From the NCBI GenBank assembly GCA_038030265.1, contig CM075938.1, positions 22,855,009 through 22,919,008 on the forward strand: 64,000 nucleotides of DNA, given 5' to 3'. The stretch comes from Corythucha ciliata (Eukaryota > Arthropoda > Insecta > Hemiptera > Tingidae). The notes beneath the pieces are model-generated. The model was not told the DNA's origin. It made no database searches and was given only the letters and a program-made list of their open reading frames with translations. Below, piece by piece: positions 61,301 through 64,000 of this stretch. Every line of letters starts with the position of its first letter. The first letter of the stretch is position 1. A program made the translations under genes and the position numbers.

Positions 61301-64000
61301 GGGTTCTTCTATTAGTGGTTAGGCTAAGGCAAGGTGACTAAATTTTCTATAGGTGCCGCAGATCACTGTCCTTCACCTACGTCACGAGCAGTCCTTATCC
61401 TTACCGCCTGGTAAGGCCTGGGTCCTTGCGCTGGACCCAATACAATATTAATTGTTATTGGGCTGTGATTTTTGAGAATTCTTAACTTGCTTAAATTAAC
61501 TTGCTGTGCTGCTCTGGGGTGAGCAATCGGGAGCAAAGGACTGCTGGTGACGTCAGTCTCCACCCCTCCCGTCCGATGGGCAAGGGGAAATCTGTGGCAC
61601 CTATAGTAAAGTTTAGTCACCTTGGGCTAAAGTAACTATACAACCCGATTGAACCCATCCGGCATTTTGGGGTGGATGAAGTTGATAAATCCACGAAAAT
61701 TGTTTTTCAGTGACTGAACTCTAATAAGTGTGGGGTTTTCAGTGGCTTAAGCGCGCGAAATTAGTTTTTTAAAGTACCAAACCGTTGAAATTTGTTTCAT
61801 TCTGCGCCAAATCCGCGATAATGGTTTTCTCAACTACTGAACCCGACTAAATTGTGTTTTTAAATGGCCAAATCAGTGGAATTGATTTCCACTCCGAGCG
61901 AGCCAAACATGCAAAGTTGATTCAAAGGTTAAAATTAACGTAGTTCTACGCCCTCAATACGGCGTCCTTTCTCGACAACGGAAATTCACCGAAAAACTGT
62001 TTACTATTTTTGTGAGCGTTTCACTCAAAACCTTCCTACTCCACTCCCCACCCTGGCATCATCAAGGAAATGCCTCCGCCCCCCGTCACGCAAGAGAGAG
62101 AGGAAAAAAATAAGTCATCGTACTAAAGTAGTGAGGCGCAACGATTCCTTCACAATAATAGCGTCGCCTAACCCACTTCTCCACTGTTTTTCTTATTGCA
62201 TGTTTTCTATAGGAAGGGTGTGCCTCCCATGGGAAATTCTCCATTGCTAGGTGATGGGGTGGCGGTGGGAAGACAGGTGAGGGGAGGGCAATGTAATTTT
62301 GTGAATGTTGTATTATACATTCAACTTGAGTTGTGTATAAAGGAATATAGGGGGGGGGGAGTTAAAGTATAACAACGAATTGAGTTTTGGGAGAAGATGT
62401 GACACTCTACTACCTCACTGTCAACTGATTTGTTATTTATTTCAAGATTTCCGAGGAGTTAGAAACCGAATTATTTTGACAAGTGATGTTAAGGGCGGTG
62501 GGGGTGAGTTTCTTGATCTCCGTACAAGATTTACTCCTTTTTACCGTCTTTAATTTATTTATTTGAGTCCTTGTTTGAAAAGCATCTCGCGGATTTCAAG
62601 GGATACAATTAGTCAACCCAGCGTCTAAAGGGGGCTCCCACTCGTCTTCAGTAAAGAAAAACGGGGGGTTGATGAGGGGACTGGAGGCTTGCATGGCTTT
62701 CCCTTTTGTTAAGAGTCAATTTATCATTCCTCCTCGACCCCCCCCCCTCATCTCATGACAGCTCCTACCCACTCAGTCTTAACGAATGGAAGATACTGAC
62801 GGGAAGTTATACAATATTTCACTAGTGACATTTTATAAATAAATAGGAAAATTGTATAAGTATAAAGAGCTTACCTTTATAGGGTTGAAAGAGATGTCCA
62901 AGTGCTTGAGCAAAGGCAGTTTACTCCATGAAGGAAGGGCCTGAAGGTGACATCTCGAAGCGAGCAAGATTCTAAGGCTTGGGACGTTCAAAGACGAGAT
63001 GGACGCGAGTGGATTCGCCGACAGGTTGAACGTGACTAGATTCCTGAGGGGTGGCAATGGGGGTAGATTTCGAATTCCAACGTCACCGAGGTTGAGCTCT
63101 TGAAGAAAGTGGTCGTCATTGAACTGGACAAGTTCACGGTAGTTGGCTCGAAGTCGATTCGAACAGAGTTCGAGGCGGTGGAGACTCGCGAGACTTTTAA
63201 AGACTCCGTCGGGGAGGACAGTGAGCTTGTTGTTGCACAGGTTCAGGGCGGTGAGTAAGGGGGTTTCGGGGAAAACCGTCGTGTCGAGACGGTCGATTTG
63301 ATTGAAGGAGGCATCTAGGACGCGAAGCGTGAATCCTATCTCACCTAGAGCGCTACTAGGCATGACTAGGAACTCATTGTGCGAGATGTCGAGTCTTTCG
63401 ATTTTCGTGTGTTGAAACGTATCCCTAGGGATACTCCTAATATGGTTATATGACAAATTTATGATTCTTAAATTGGGTAGAGTCCTAAACTGCTCCATGT
63501 GGAGTAGCTCGATATGATTATGCGATAAATCGAGGATTTGCAGGTTGCCCAAACCGATGAAAGCTCGTTTCCTCAAGCTAACAATTGAATTGTGCTCGAG
63601 ATCGAGTTTTTGAAGAGCCGGCAGCTCCCCAAAAGCAGCTTCGTCCAGCTTACTAATACGATTATAGCTCAAAATTATCGTGAGCAACGATTTTGACACA
63701 GCAGATAGAAAATCCCTGGGAACGTTCGCCAACTTGTTTCGGCTAACATCGAGCGTATGCACGCACACGGGTCGCATCGTCTCGGCGACGCGAAGCACTT
63801 CAATTTGATTTCTCGAGAGGTTCAAAGCCATCGGGAGATACGGAGCGGTGACGTTGTTAAAGGCGCTGAGTGAAAAGTCCCTCATCTCGTTCGACTGAAG
63901 GTCCAAGCGGACGAGCGTTGAAATGTCATTGAAGGAACGGGGCGACACTGTGTGAATTTTGTTGTCGGACAACAGTACTGACAGCTTGGACGGAAGACTT
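17907..64000 (-). CDS. chp: Chaoptin-like gene, 3' half (four visible exons)
   Basis: Gene-level entry. Coding exons in transcription order are 64000-62875 (continuing off the window), 52140-51989, 50837-50473 and 18217-17907. Splice phases fit exactly: phase 0, then 2, then 1. All four visible exons join into one open frame of about 650 residues with 20 or more LRRs, an LRRCT cysteine cap and a hydrophobic C-terminus. Drosophila chaoptin is a GPI-anchored, LRR-only adhesion protein on photoreceptor membranes, needed for rhabdomere microvillus packing. Repeat order, the conserved cap and the absence of a cytoplasmic domain all fit. Introns are 10.7, 1.15 and 32.3 kb. Assignment to chaoptin rests on recalled family resemblance, not on a search; a paralogous LRR protein such as a chaoptin-like relative is the alternative. 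Confidence 0.82.
19535..20200 (-). repeat. Degenerate ~30-bp minisatellite (GCGAATTAGCG family, inverted)
   Basis: Units contain GGCTAAAATTGAGG then AAAAACGCTAATTAGC. This is the reverse complement of the core in the arrays at 24.7-25.7, 43.9-44.1, 47.5-48.2, 53.7-54.1 and 58.9-59.5 kb. Spacing is irregular (about 28-45 bases) and divergence is high. A GC-rich block with TAGCCCTCGAGGGGCCCCTA at 19478-19497 precedes the array. Confidence 0.75.
20630..22705. mobile_element. Tc1/mariner-type element with very long inverted arms, TA target
   Basis: The ends are TACAGGGTGTTAAC and GTTAACACCCTGTA, flanked by TA on both sides. The inverted arms are exceptionally long: homology runs from 20630 to about 21420 on the left and from 22705 back to about 21876 on the right, with one larger indel. 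The unpaired centre carries transposase remains (21640-21830). TA duplication and ACAGGGTG-type ends are typical of mariner-related insect elements. It sits inside the hAT element just 44 bases from that element's left end, so it inserted later. Confidence 0.8.
21640..21835 (+). pseudogene. Decayed mariner-type DDE transposase fragment
   Basis: The frame reads HVDWIQRTHLWPPRRPDLT and is followed, after one stop, by RLWRDLQQEFIKIW. This matches the well-known catalytic-domain signature WPPRSPDLTPxDFFLWG of mariner/IS630-type transposases. Three in-frame stops occur within 65 codons. Its position in the single-stranded centre between the long arms supports the identification. It is not functional. 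Confidence 0.6.
23928..26301. mobile_element. hAT-type element filled with minisatellite, TSD TGTATGGT
   Basis: Perfect terminal inverted repeats CAGTGGCGGCGGAAG and CTTCCGCCGCCACTG are flanked by a perfect 8-bp duplication TGTATGGT (23920-23927 and 26302-26309). The next bases inward are also paired in character (GCTCCCCCAAC and TTGCTCCCCCAATG). The 2.37 kb interior has no transposase. It consists almost wholly of degenerate tandem units in two flavours: 24290-24560 (GCGAAATTTGG type) and 24740-25720 (GCGAATTAGCG type). A GC-rich block (CACCTATCGGGGCCCGGGCG) at 24614 separates them. Confidence 0.85.
24740..25720 (+). repeat. Degenerate ~30-bp minisatellite inside the hAT-type element
   Basis: Units repeat a series like GCGAATTAGCG, then TTTTTCTCAATTTTAGCC, with irregular 28-50 base spacing. 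This is the best-preserved array of the family. The flank just beyond it (about 25780-25970, including ACGGTACGCTACT) is paralogous to 48970-49140. Both are therefore the same right-hand segment of one element family. Confidence 0.8.
26500..26712. mobile_element. Half copy of the palindromic TTAA-type MITE
   Basis: It shares TTGGAATTCGAATGTGTTTT, GTCACTGTAGAACTTCCTGA, GACTTTGAAATCGAATATTG and GGGAAGGGGTCGAGGAAACC with the right arm of the complete element at 44640-45029. Only one arm is present, and the terminal CCTGAAACCCCACC is replaced by other sequence after 26708. Confidence 0.75.
26713..26900 (+). repeat. Possible tRNA-like (SINE-type) block
   Basis: The segment is GC-rich and contains GGGATCGTATTCGAGCCCCG, which resembles a Pol III B box and TPsiC arm, about 50 bases after GTCTAGAGCGTGAGC, a weak A-box candidate. 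It does not fold convincingly into a full tRNA cloverleaf. A SINE head is possible, but no poly(A) tail or flanking duplication is evident. Confidence 0.25.
26900..29960. other. Intronic unique DNA, nothing recognised
   Basis: Unique AT-rich intron DNA with a CA microsatellite (27297-27310) and G/C runs (28459-28470, 29443-29452). Open frames are under 90 codons. No exon with matching splice sites and no transposon ends were seen. Confidence 0.45.
29960..31215. repeat. Inverted pair of CTCAAGATGGCGG(A/C)TGCG motifs
   Basis: CCGCCATCTTGAG with flanking GAGTATGCGCAT lies at 29957-29981. Its inverted counterpart CTCAAGATGGCGGCTGCG with TATACCTGA lies at 31191-31217. The pair could be the eroded ends of a 1.25 kb terminal-repeat element, or two copies of a short motif. 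The 153-codon minus-strand frame at 29716-30177 begins before the motif and reads through it; it has no recognised domain. Confidence 0.3.
31519..31662. mobile_element. Foldback MITE (TTTCCATTTACATAAAATTC family)
   Basis: Arms ATGGCATTTTCCATTTGTAT and the inverted TACGAAAATAGAAAACGCCAT enclose CCACCCGTCTTCTCC and its complement GAAGGCGGGTGG. It is a diverged relative of the MITE at 11744-11879. Confidence 0.75.
32368..32790 (-). repeat. Inverted partial copy of the 1.3 kb family A repeat
   Basis: On the minus strand it follows 7530-7910. Shared words include GGTTATAACCTCGTTTAAGG, TCTTCTTGAACTAACAC, TCCTTCACAATAAATACCAG, ACCAAGGGGAATGAAACACT and GCAGCTTCACGTTAAAT. It is more diverged than the two direct copies (about 85-90% identity by eye). 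The frame at 32566-32889 is a read-through of the repeat. Confidence 0.8.
33087..33294. mobile_element. Foldback MITE (CAGGTACTG family)
   Basis: Ends ACACAGGTACTGACAAC, then ATGCGCCATATGTG, pair with ATATGGCGACTGTCAGTACT. Internal words ATATCAAATCCATTTGATCC and TTCCAAATCTATTTGATCC are repeated. It shares its ends with the element at 41768-42002. Confidence 0.6.
33436..33545. repeat. Short foldback hairpin
   Basis: GTACACCACGAAGCTAAAGTG and CACTTTAGCTCCTGCGTATAC are inverted partners, with CTTCGAGG and CTCGAAAAG inside them. It is about 110 bases long and noncoding, and looks MITE-like. No target duplication was resolved. Confidence 0.5.
34690..35375. repeat. Inverted repeat pair around ~500 bp
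   Basis: The left arm near 34720-34775 (CTCACCGTTTTACGCGCATG, then TTTGGAATCTTACATTTTTT and ATGGTC) is mirrored at 35290-35350 (GACCATAAAAAGTGAACTAT, then TCCAAAT and GCGTAAAACGGTGAGG). The spacer holds only short random frames. This is an eroded foldback element, ends not resolved. Confidence 0.55.
35464..36271. mobile_element. Terminal-inverted-repeat element with minisatellite-like interior
   Basis: The left end AGGGCCGTACTCAGC and right end CTGACTACGGCCCT are inverted repeats with one mismatch. Both subterminal regions are rich in GGGCC and CGGGC words. The interior (35630-35900) has degenerate units like CCCCGCGACATTGATTTT with CAATGAGC, reminiscent of the arrays in the hAT-type element at 23928-26301. 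Flanks (ATGTTTC, CATTTAA) do not give a convincing duplication. Confidence 0.55.
36528..36554 (-). repeat. Poly(T) run, 27 bases
   Basis: Uninterrupted T tract, so a poly(A) tract on the minus strand. It might be the tail of a minus-strand retroposed sequence, but no body or flanking duplication was identified. Confidence 0.7.
37149..37320. mobile_element. 172-bp Harbinger-like MITE, TTA target
   Basis: Ends AGGTGCGTTCATACCGAAGTG and ACACTTCGGTGTAAACGCACCT are inverted repeats, flanked by TTA on both sides (37146-37148 and 37321-37323). A 3-bp TTA/TWA duplication is typical of PIF/Harbinger. A related left end, AGGTGCTTTTACACTGAAGTG, is at 45033. The interior is noncoding. Confidence 0.75.
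37427..37818 (-). pseudogene. Unidentified coding fragment with one frameshift
   Basis: A splice acceptor (TTTATTATTGCAG) at 37819 opens a frame beginning VMSARHACKKVKL and running through SPDAGATLEELVRF. After the T run at 37701-37704 the coding signal moves to a second frame (37705-37427). That frame stays open for 92 codons to TAA and contains EDQRGEIAIKSQILLGFDGD, MTVDGERWLLEKVSCMRKGD and FPITGLGKFPSVP. Composition and codon third positions look genuinely protein-coding in both parts, and the shift point is a homopolymer. The simplest reading is one protein broken by a 1-base change, or a sequencing error at the run. I do not recognise the family. It could be a captured gene, a transposon protein or an unannotated antisense-free host exon. 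It lies on the same strand as chaoptin, within its intron. Confidence 0.55.
38384..39020 (+). repeat. Five-unit tandem array, ~142-bp period, hairpin at each unit start
   Basis: Units begin near 38384, 38500, 38644, 38786 and 38930. Each opens with GTCTGCC, a short loop usually containing CAGCGG, and a closing GGCAGAC (GGTAGAC in unit 3). This forms a ~35-base stem-loop, followed by an A/T-rich body. Unit bodies differ considerably while the stem words persist. Unit 3 pairs a longer stem (GTCTGCCATAC with GTATGGTAGAC, one G-U pair). No open frame is shared between units. Confidence 0.65.
39030..41765. other. Intronic unique DNA, nothing recognised
   Basis: No exon, transposon end or RNA gene recognised. 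It contains short C runs (39400, 41441-41450), a GT run (40270-40281) and TC-rich patches. Open frames are under 80 codons. Confidence 0.45.
41768..42002. mobile_element. Foldback MITE (CAGGTACTG family)
   Basis: The left arm AAAACACAGGTACTGCAACA, continuing CGGATTTCAGCGCCAT and TTGGTCCCTCA, is mirrored by TGAGGGACCAAGCATGGCGC, then CGATATCCGTGTTGCAGTAC. About 235 bp, noncoding, and a relative of 33087-33294. Confidence 0.8.
43316..44070 (+). repeat. Conserved GC-rich block (two copies) and minisatellite start
   Basis: The block ACACCTATCGGGGCTCGAGG with CGGAAATCTCTATGAGGCC occurs at 43313 and again at 43690. It is the same block that sits inside the hAT-type element at 24614 and, diverged, at 53519. 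From 43860 to 44070 the GCGAATTAGCG minisatellite follows. This suggests an interrupted copy of the 23928-26301 element family, extending to about 49140 with later insertions in it. Confidence 0.6.
44640..45029. mobile_element. 390-bp near-perfect palindromic MITE, TTAA target
   Basis: The two halves are inverted copies over about 180 bp each. Ends GGTGGGGTTTCAGGC and GCCTGAAACCCCACC are flanked by TTAA on both sides (44636-44639 and 45030-45033). The arms share GGTTTCCTCGACCCCTTCCC, TTGGCTCCATTTCTGCA, TCAGGAAGTTCT and TGACGTTAGATCTTGC with their complements. TTAA duplication suggests piggyBac-type mobilisation. A half copy lies at 26500-26712. Confidence 0.85.
45250..47330 (-). pseudogene. 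Decayed Jockey-clade non-LTR retrotransposon
   Basis: Reading on the minus strand from 47317: endonuclease N-terminal part (LTETKLAPSINFFIPGYNF, then HRIGGFVIYVKSSLQH, 47093-47317) and the endonuclease end ELSSDHLPLLL (46599-46808). Reverse transcriptase follows, with GLFADTEKAFDRMW (~46150-46210), SVPQG and FADDAAFV (45797-46115), then LNDWTSRWNLKLNPQKS and the YLGV motif. Last comes the thumb and C-terminal region with RPIWEYCIQVWGGASDSQI and DAPWYIRNTSLHKDVEV (45450-45790). The order is that of Jockey-type LINE ORF2. Several frame changes and stops break it, although the catalytic FADD is preserved. It lies inside a minisatellite field that resumes at 47460. Confidence 0.85.
47460..48180 (+). 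repeat. Degenerate ~30-bp minisatellite, continuing 48720-48890
   Basis: Units such as GTGAATTAGCAC, TTTTTCTCA and TTTTAGC repeat at irregular spacing. After the foldback element at 48192-48674 the same array resumes (48720-48890). It then gives way to a segment (48970-49140) paralogous to 25780-25970, the right-hand part of the hAT-type element. Confidence 0.75.
48192..48674. mobile_element. Foldback element, 483 bp, TA target
   Basis: Ends TGTCGTATCCATGTCGAG and CCAAGTGGATGCGACA are inverted, flanked by TA on both sides. The long arms repeat GTCCATTTC-, ACGAAGTGG-, GGACAAAAAAATTGTCC- and GAAAAGGAAATCG-type words with their complements. A perfect 18-base palindrome TCCGTTTCGTGAAACGGA lies at ~48387. 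It splits the minisatellite array, so it arrived after it. Confidence 0.8.
49140..50472. other. Intronic unique DNA next to the exon, nothing recognised
   Basis: Unique sequence up to the donor site of the 50473-50837 exon. The minus-strand frame extending below 50473 (to 50399) is read-through past the donor GTGAGC and is not coding. Confidence 0.5.
50473..50837 (-). CDS. chp: Chaoptin internal exon (LRRs)
   Basis: The acceptor TTATTTGTTTCAG precedes AGGTGGCGTTGG, and the donor is TTTCAG/GTGAGC. Its first base completes the Thr codon left open by the upstream exon, and its last base opens the Gly codon completed in the terminal exon. It encodes about 121 residues of less regular LRRs: LRRLTVTVSESHL, KLRHLEITGSSLKTISPGAL, ELVLQIRGTSLEELPLG, LSIDLRNNRLVSLSPDILYY. 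They end in NPNSWENSGTKLIS just before the cap. The exon is markedly GC-richer than the intron. An apparent start codon at 50824 is only an internal residue. Confidence 0.88.
50838..51988 (-). other. Chaoptin intron, 1.15 kb
   Basis: Lies between donor GTTAC/GTGAGT (51989/51988) and acceptor TTTCAG (50838). It holds a (CA)8 microsatellite at 51049-51064. No other element was recognised. Confidence 0.8.
51049..51064 (+). repeat. (CA)8 microsatellite
   Basis: Simple dinucleotide repeat within the 1.15 kb chaoptin intron. Confidence 0.95.
51989..52140 (-). CDS. chp: Chaoptin short internal exon (two LRRs)
   Basis: Not obvious from long open frames because it is only 152 bases. The acceptor is TATTTTTTGGTAG and the donor is AC/GTGAGT. 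In phase 0 from the preceding exon it reads ILSKESFRGLNRLESLDL, then TGLNNLERVDLDSFSYL and TSLRSLKLQTWPELVT, with clear LRR spacing. It leaves two bases (AC), which the next exon completes to Thr. The exact frame match on both sides is strong evidence. Confidence 0.87.
52281..52313 (+). repeat. (TCA)11 microsatellite
   Basis: Perfect trinucleotide run. On the plus strand in one frame it reads as polyhistidine, but no gene context supports that. Confidence 0.95.
53050..53130 (+). repeat. GA-rich simple repeat
   Basis: Imperfect AG/GA tract (AGAGAGAGAGAGA and related words). No gene. The opposite-strand frame encodes only Ser/Leu runs. Confidence 0.75.
53517..54065 (+). repeat. GC-rich block plus ~30-bp minisatellite, fragment
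   Basis: ACCTATCGTGGTCGGGGGTG, then ATAATCTCTACGGGCCTCCC (53517-53556), is a diverged copy of the block at 24614 and 43313. GCGAATTAGCG-type units follow (53645-54060), interrupted by a retroelement end at 53709-53826. A hAT-like end CAGTGGCGGATCGAAGGG begins at 54071, so this is another fragment of the minisatellite-bearing family. Confidence 0.6.
53709..53826 (-). mobile_element. 3' end of a non-LTR retroelement
   Basis: On the minus strand: GTGCCGGTTTTAGTGGGAGT, then CACTTCAGGTGCGTAAATAA, then ATTTCCCCCTCGGGGG and a short A tail. The form (GC-rich 3' UTR, terminal CCCCTCGGGGG hairpin, poly-A) resembles 3' ends of common insect LINEs. It is only ~118 bp long, a strongly 5'-truncated insertion into the minisatellite. 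The clade is not certain. Confidence 0.5.
55143..55286. mobile_element. Foldback MITE (CTCGTTTCACA family)
   Basis: Inverted ends GGCTCGTTTCACATATACCGC and GCGTTTGTGTGAAACGAGCG, about 144 bp, noncoding. It lies just downstream, on the minus strand, of the THAP exon fragment. No clear target duplication. Confidence 0.7.
55350..55437 (-). pseudogene. THAP-domain first-exon fragment
   Basis: ATG at 55437 opens MPVNYAFVGCYSRAGKDRV followed by SFFRFFSKHQ, then a donor GG/GTGAGG. THAP zinc fingers normally start with a C2CH pattern in which a Cys lies just before the AFVGC-like segment, with the order Cys, Cys, then SFFRFP. Here the first Cys is missing (NYAF where NYCAF-like is usual) and the Pro is Phe. 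This suggests a decayed copy. THAP domains occur in P-element-type transposases and in host factors. No second exon carrying the rest of the domain was found down to 54500. The surrounding minus-strand frame to 55527 is its upstream extension. Confidence 0.5.
56306..58524 (-). pseudogene. 5'-truncated CR1/Jockey-like LINE, reverse transcriptase
   Basis: The main frame is 58437-57082 (451 codons), with the upstream KLYKKARNCDNDLFLWDN in another frame. RT landmarks in order: SLVIPLFKTGDRDNVSNYRP, LDLYKAFDSISHDIL, SGIPQGSVLEPLL, YCYADVTVFLFSG, LNLDKCSLIHFS and CKYLGVIFDK. The catalytic YADD is YADV here, so the second aspartate is lost. After a break, 57037-56558 encodes the C-terminal region (DDVYGIVVWGNTF, AQKTILRIILKKH, LYSSHLLFKEFNVLNV). 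The 3' end at about 56306 carries an (AATAA)n-type tail on the minus strand. The endonuclease is absent. It is not active. Confidence 0.85.
58520..58612 (+). repeat. Direct repeat of 59138-59225
   Basis: TTTTCTCAATTTTAACAGCG, then AGCTAGTTCTTCTTCATTTT and ACCTTCCTGTTCATTTACCT, matches 59138-59225 with about five differences. It was probably a neighbouring segment of one minisatellite-bearing element, duplicated before the LINE and MITE insertions. Confidence 0.8.
58880..59670 (+). repeat. Degenerate minisatellite, interrupted; resumes 61660-61930
   Basis: Units like GAATTAGC, TTTTCTCA and TTTTAGCCGTGA recur (58900-58950, 59130-59520). They then give way to a GCGAAATTGGTTTT-type flavour (59530-59660). 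The latter flavour resumes at 61660-61930, beyond the hAT element and its flanking repeat. This is a single older field cut by later insertions. CAGTGGATCCGCGCC at 58858 may be its transposon end. Confidence 0.65.
58961..59098. mobile_element. Foldback MITE (TTTCCATTTACATAAAATTC family)
   Basis: The left arm GGGTTTTCCATTTGCATAA, then AATTATGCTCC, pairs with GGGGAAGAATTTTATGTAAA. The inner CCCATCCTCTCTGAATTG region resembles the homologous part of the copies at 11744 and 31519. It is inserted in minisatellite DNA. Confidence 0.75.
59682..61172. mobile_element. hAT-type element with CAGTGGTGTCAAACT ends
   Basis: Ends CAGTGGTGTCAAACT and AGTTTGACACCCCTG are inverted repeats (one mismatch), followed inward by GGCGGGCC and GGCCCGC words. 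The flanks CCCTAGAA (59674-59681) and CCCTAGAG (61173-61180) form an 8-bp duplication with one change. CAGNGGTGTCAAACT ends are characteristic of hAT elements across animals. The 1.49 kb interior has no recognisable transposase, so it is non-autonomous. It contains a foldback at 60678-60781. Confidence 0.85.
60678..60781. repeat. 104-bp foldback nested in the hAT element
   Basis: GAAAATTAATCACGGAACAG, then GTGTTT, is mirrored by AAACGCCTGTTCCGTGATTA then ATTTTC. The two 27-base arms have one mismatch. The ~50-base centre is AT-rich. Confidence 0.8.
61330..61624. mobile_element. 295-bp hAT-like MITE, CAAGGTGACTAAA ends
   Basis: The left end CAAGGTGACTAAATTTTCTA, then TAGGTGCC, pairs with GGCACCTATAGTAAAGTTTA then GTCACCTTG. 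Flanks GGCTAAGG and GGCTAAAG form a near-perfect 8-bp duplication. The insertion lies in a diverged family A segment (TTAGGCTAGAG in the uninterrupted copies at 7160 and 10470). It is noncoding. Confidence 0.75.
62875..64000 (-). CDS. chp: Chaoptin large LRR exon (continues beyond window)
   Basis: Open from the window edge to the donor AAG/GTAAGC. It encodes 375 complete codons after one leading base. About 16 consecutive LRRs of 21-26 residues are seen, for example LQKLDLEHNSIVSLRKRAF, LQILDLSHNHIELLHMEQF, IERLDISHNEFLVMPSSAL, LTALNLCNNKLTVLPDGVF and LKHLDISFNPIK. Spacing and wording resemble the central LRR block of insect chaoptin. The exon has no real start codon: the first bases read SLPSKLSVLLSDNKIH in mid-repeat. 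The signal peptide and N-terminal LRRs lie outside. Splicing is in phase 0 to the 51989-52140 exon. Confidence 0.9.

Larger units (their letters stand above)
52141..62874 (-). other. Chaoptin intron, 10.7 kb, transposon-filled
   Basis: Bounded by donor AAG/GTAAGC (62875/62874) and the acceptor at 52141. The parts 52145-53500 and 61930-62868 contain only unique AT-rich DNA, simple repeats and G/C runs. The rest carries the mobile elements listed separately. Confidence 0.8.

Noticed and set aside
1..64000. Prokaryotic, phage or viral gene system
   Set aside because: Gene structure, introns and transposon types are all those of an animal nuclear genome. No viral gene was recognised.

Overview
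This window is eukaryotic, almost certainly from an arthropod and probably an insect. It holds split genes with canonical GT-AG introns of up to 32 kb, AT-rich noncoding DNA, and a very heavy, nested load of DNA transposons, MITEs, non-LTR retroelements and degenerate minisatellites. There are no operons, Shine-Dalgarno sites or prokaryotic genes. The species cannot be fixed from the sequence alone. || The one clear host gene runs on the minus strand from beyond the right edge (64000) down to a stop codon at 17907. Four exons (64000-62875, 52140-51989, 50837-50473, 18217-17907) join in perfect reading frame into about 650 residues. These make a long leucine-rich-repeat array, a cysteine-rich LRR C-terminal cap (LRRCT) and a short hydrophobic tail that ends the protein. 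This is the layout of the C-terminal half of chaoptin, the GPI-anchored photoreceptor adhesion protein; the N-terminal half lies outside the window. || Region by region. 1-17.9 kb is 3' flanking DNA: a 32-bp-type minisatellite field (1.86-3.4 kb), a 1.3 kb repeat present twice (7.1-8.4 and 10.4-11.7 kb) around a foldback element that carries a GC-rich poly(A)-tailed insert, and a near-identical 1.86 kb tandem duplication (11.57-15.29 kb). 18.2-50.5 kb is the giant last intron. It contains a three-layer transposon nest (20.4-23.7 kb), a hAT-type element filled with minisatellite (23.9-26.3 kb), many foldback MITEs, an unidentified frameshifted coding fragment (37.4-37.8 kb), a hairpin-bearing 142-bp tandem array (38.4-39.0 kb) and a decayed Jockey-clade LINE (45.2-47.3 kb). 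52.1-62.9 kb is another intron, with a THAP-domain exon fragment (55.4 kb), a CR1/Jockey-like LINE inside a Harbinger-like terminal-repeat element (56.25-58.65 kb) and a hAT element with an identifiable empty-site paralogue (59.7-61.2 kb). || No functional mobile element was found: every transposase or reverse transcriptase fragment is broken. The most unusual theme is a ~30-bp minisatellite family, with a core like GCGAATTAGCG then T-rich then CTCAATTTTAGCC. It recurs in both orientations across 40 kb and, in the best case, lies wholly inside a TIR/8-bp-TSD transposon.
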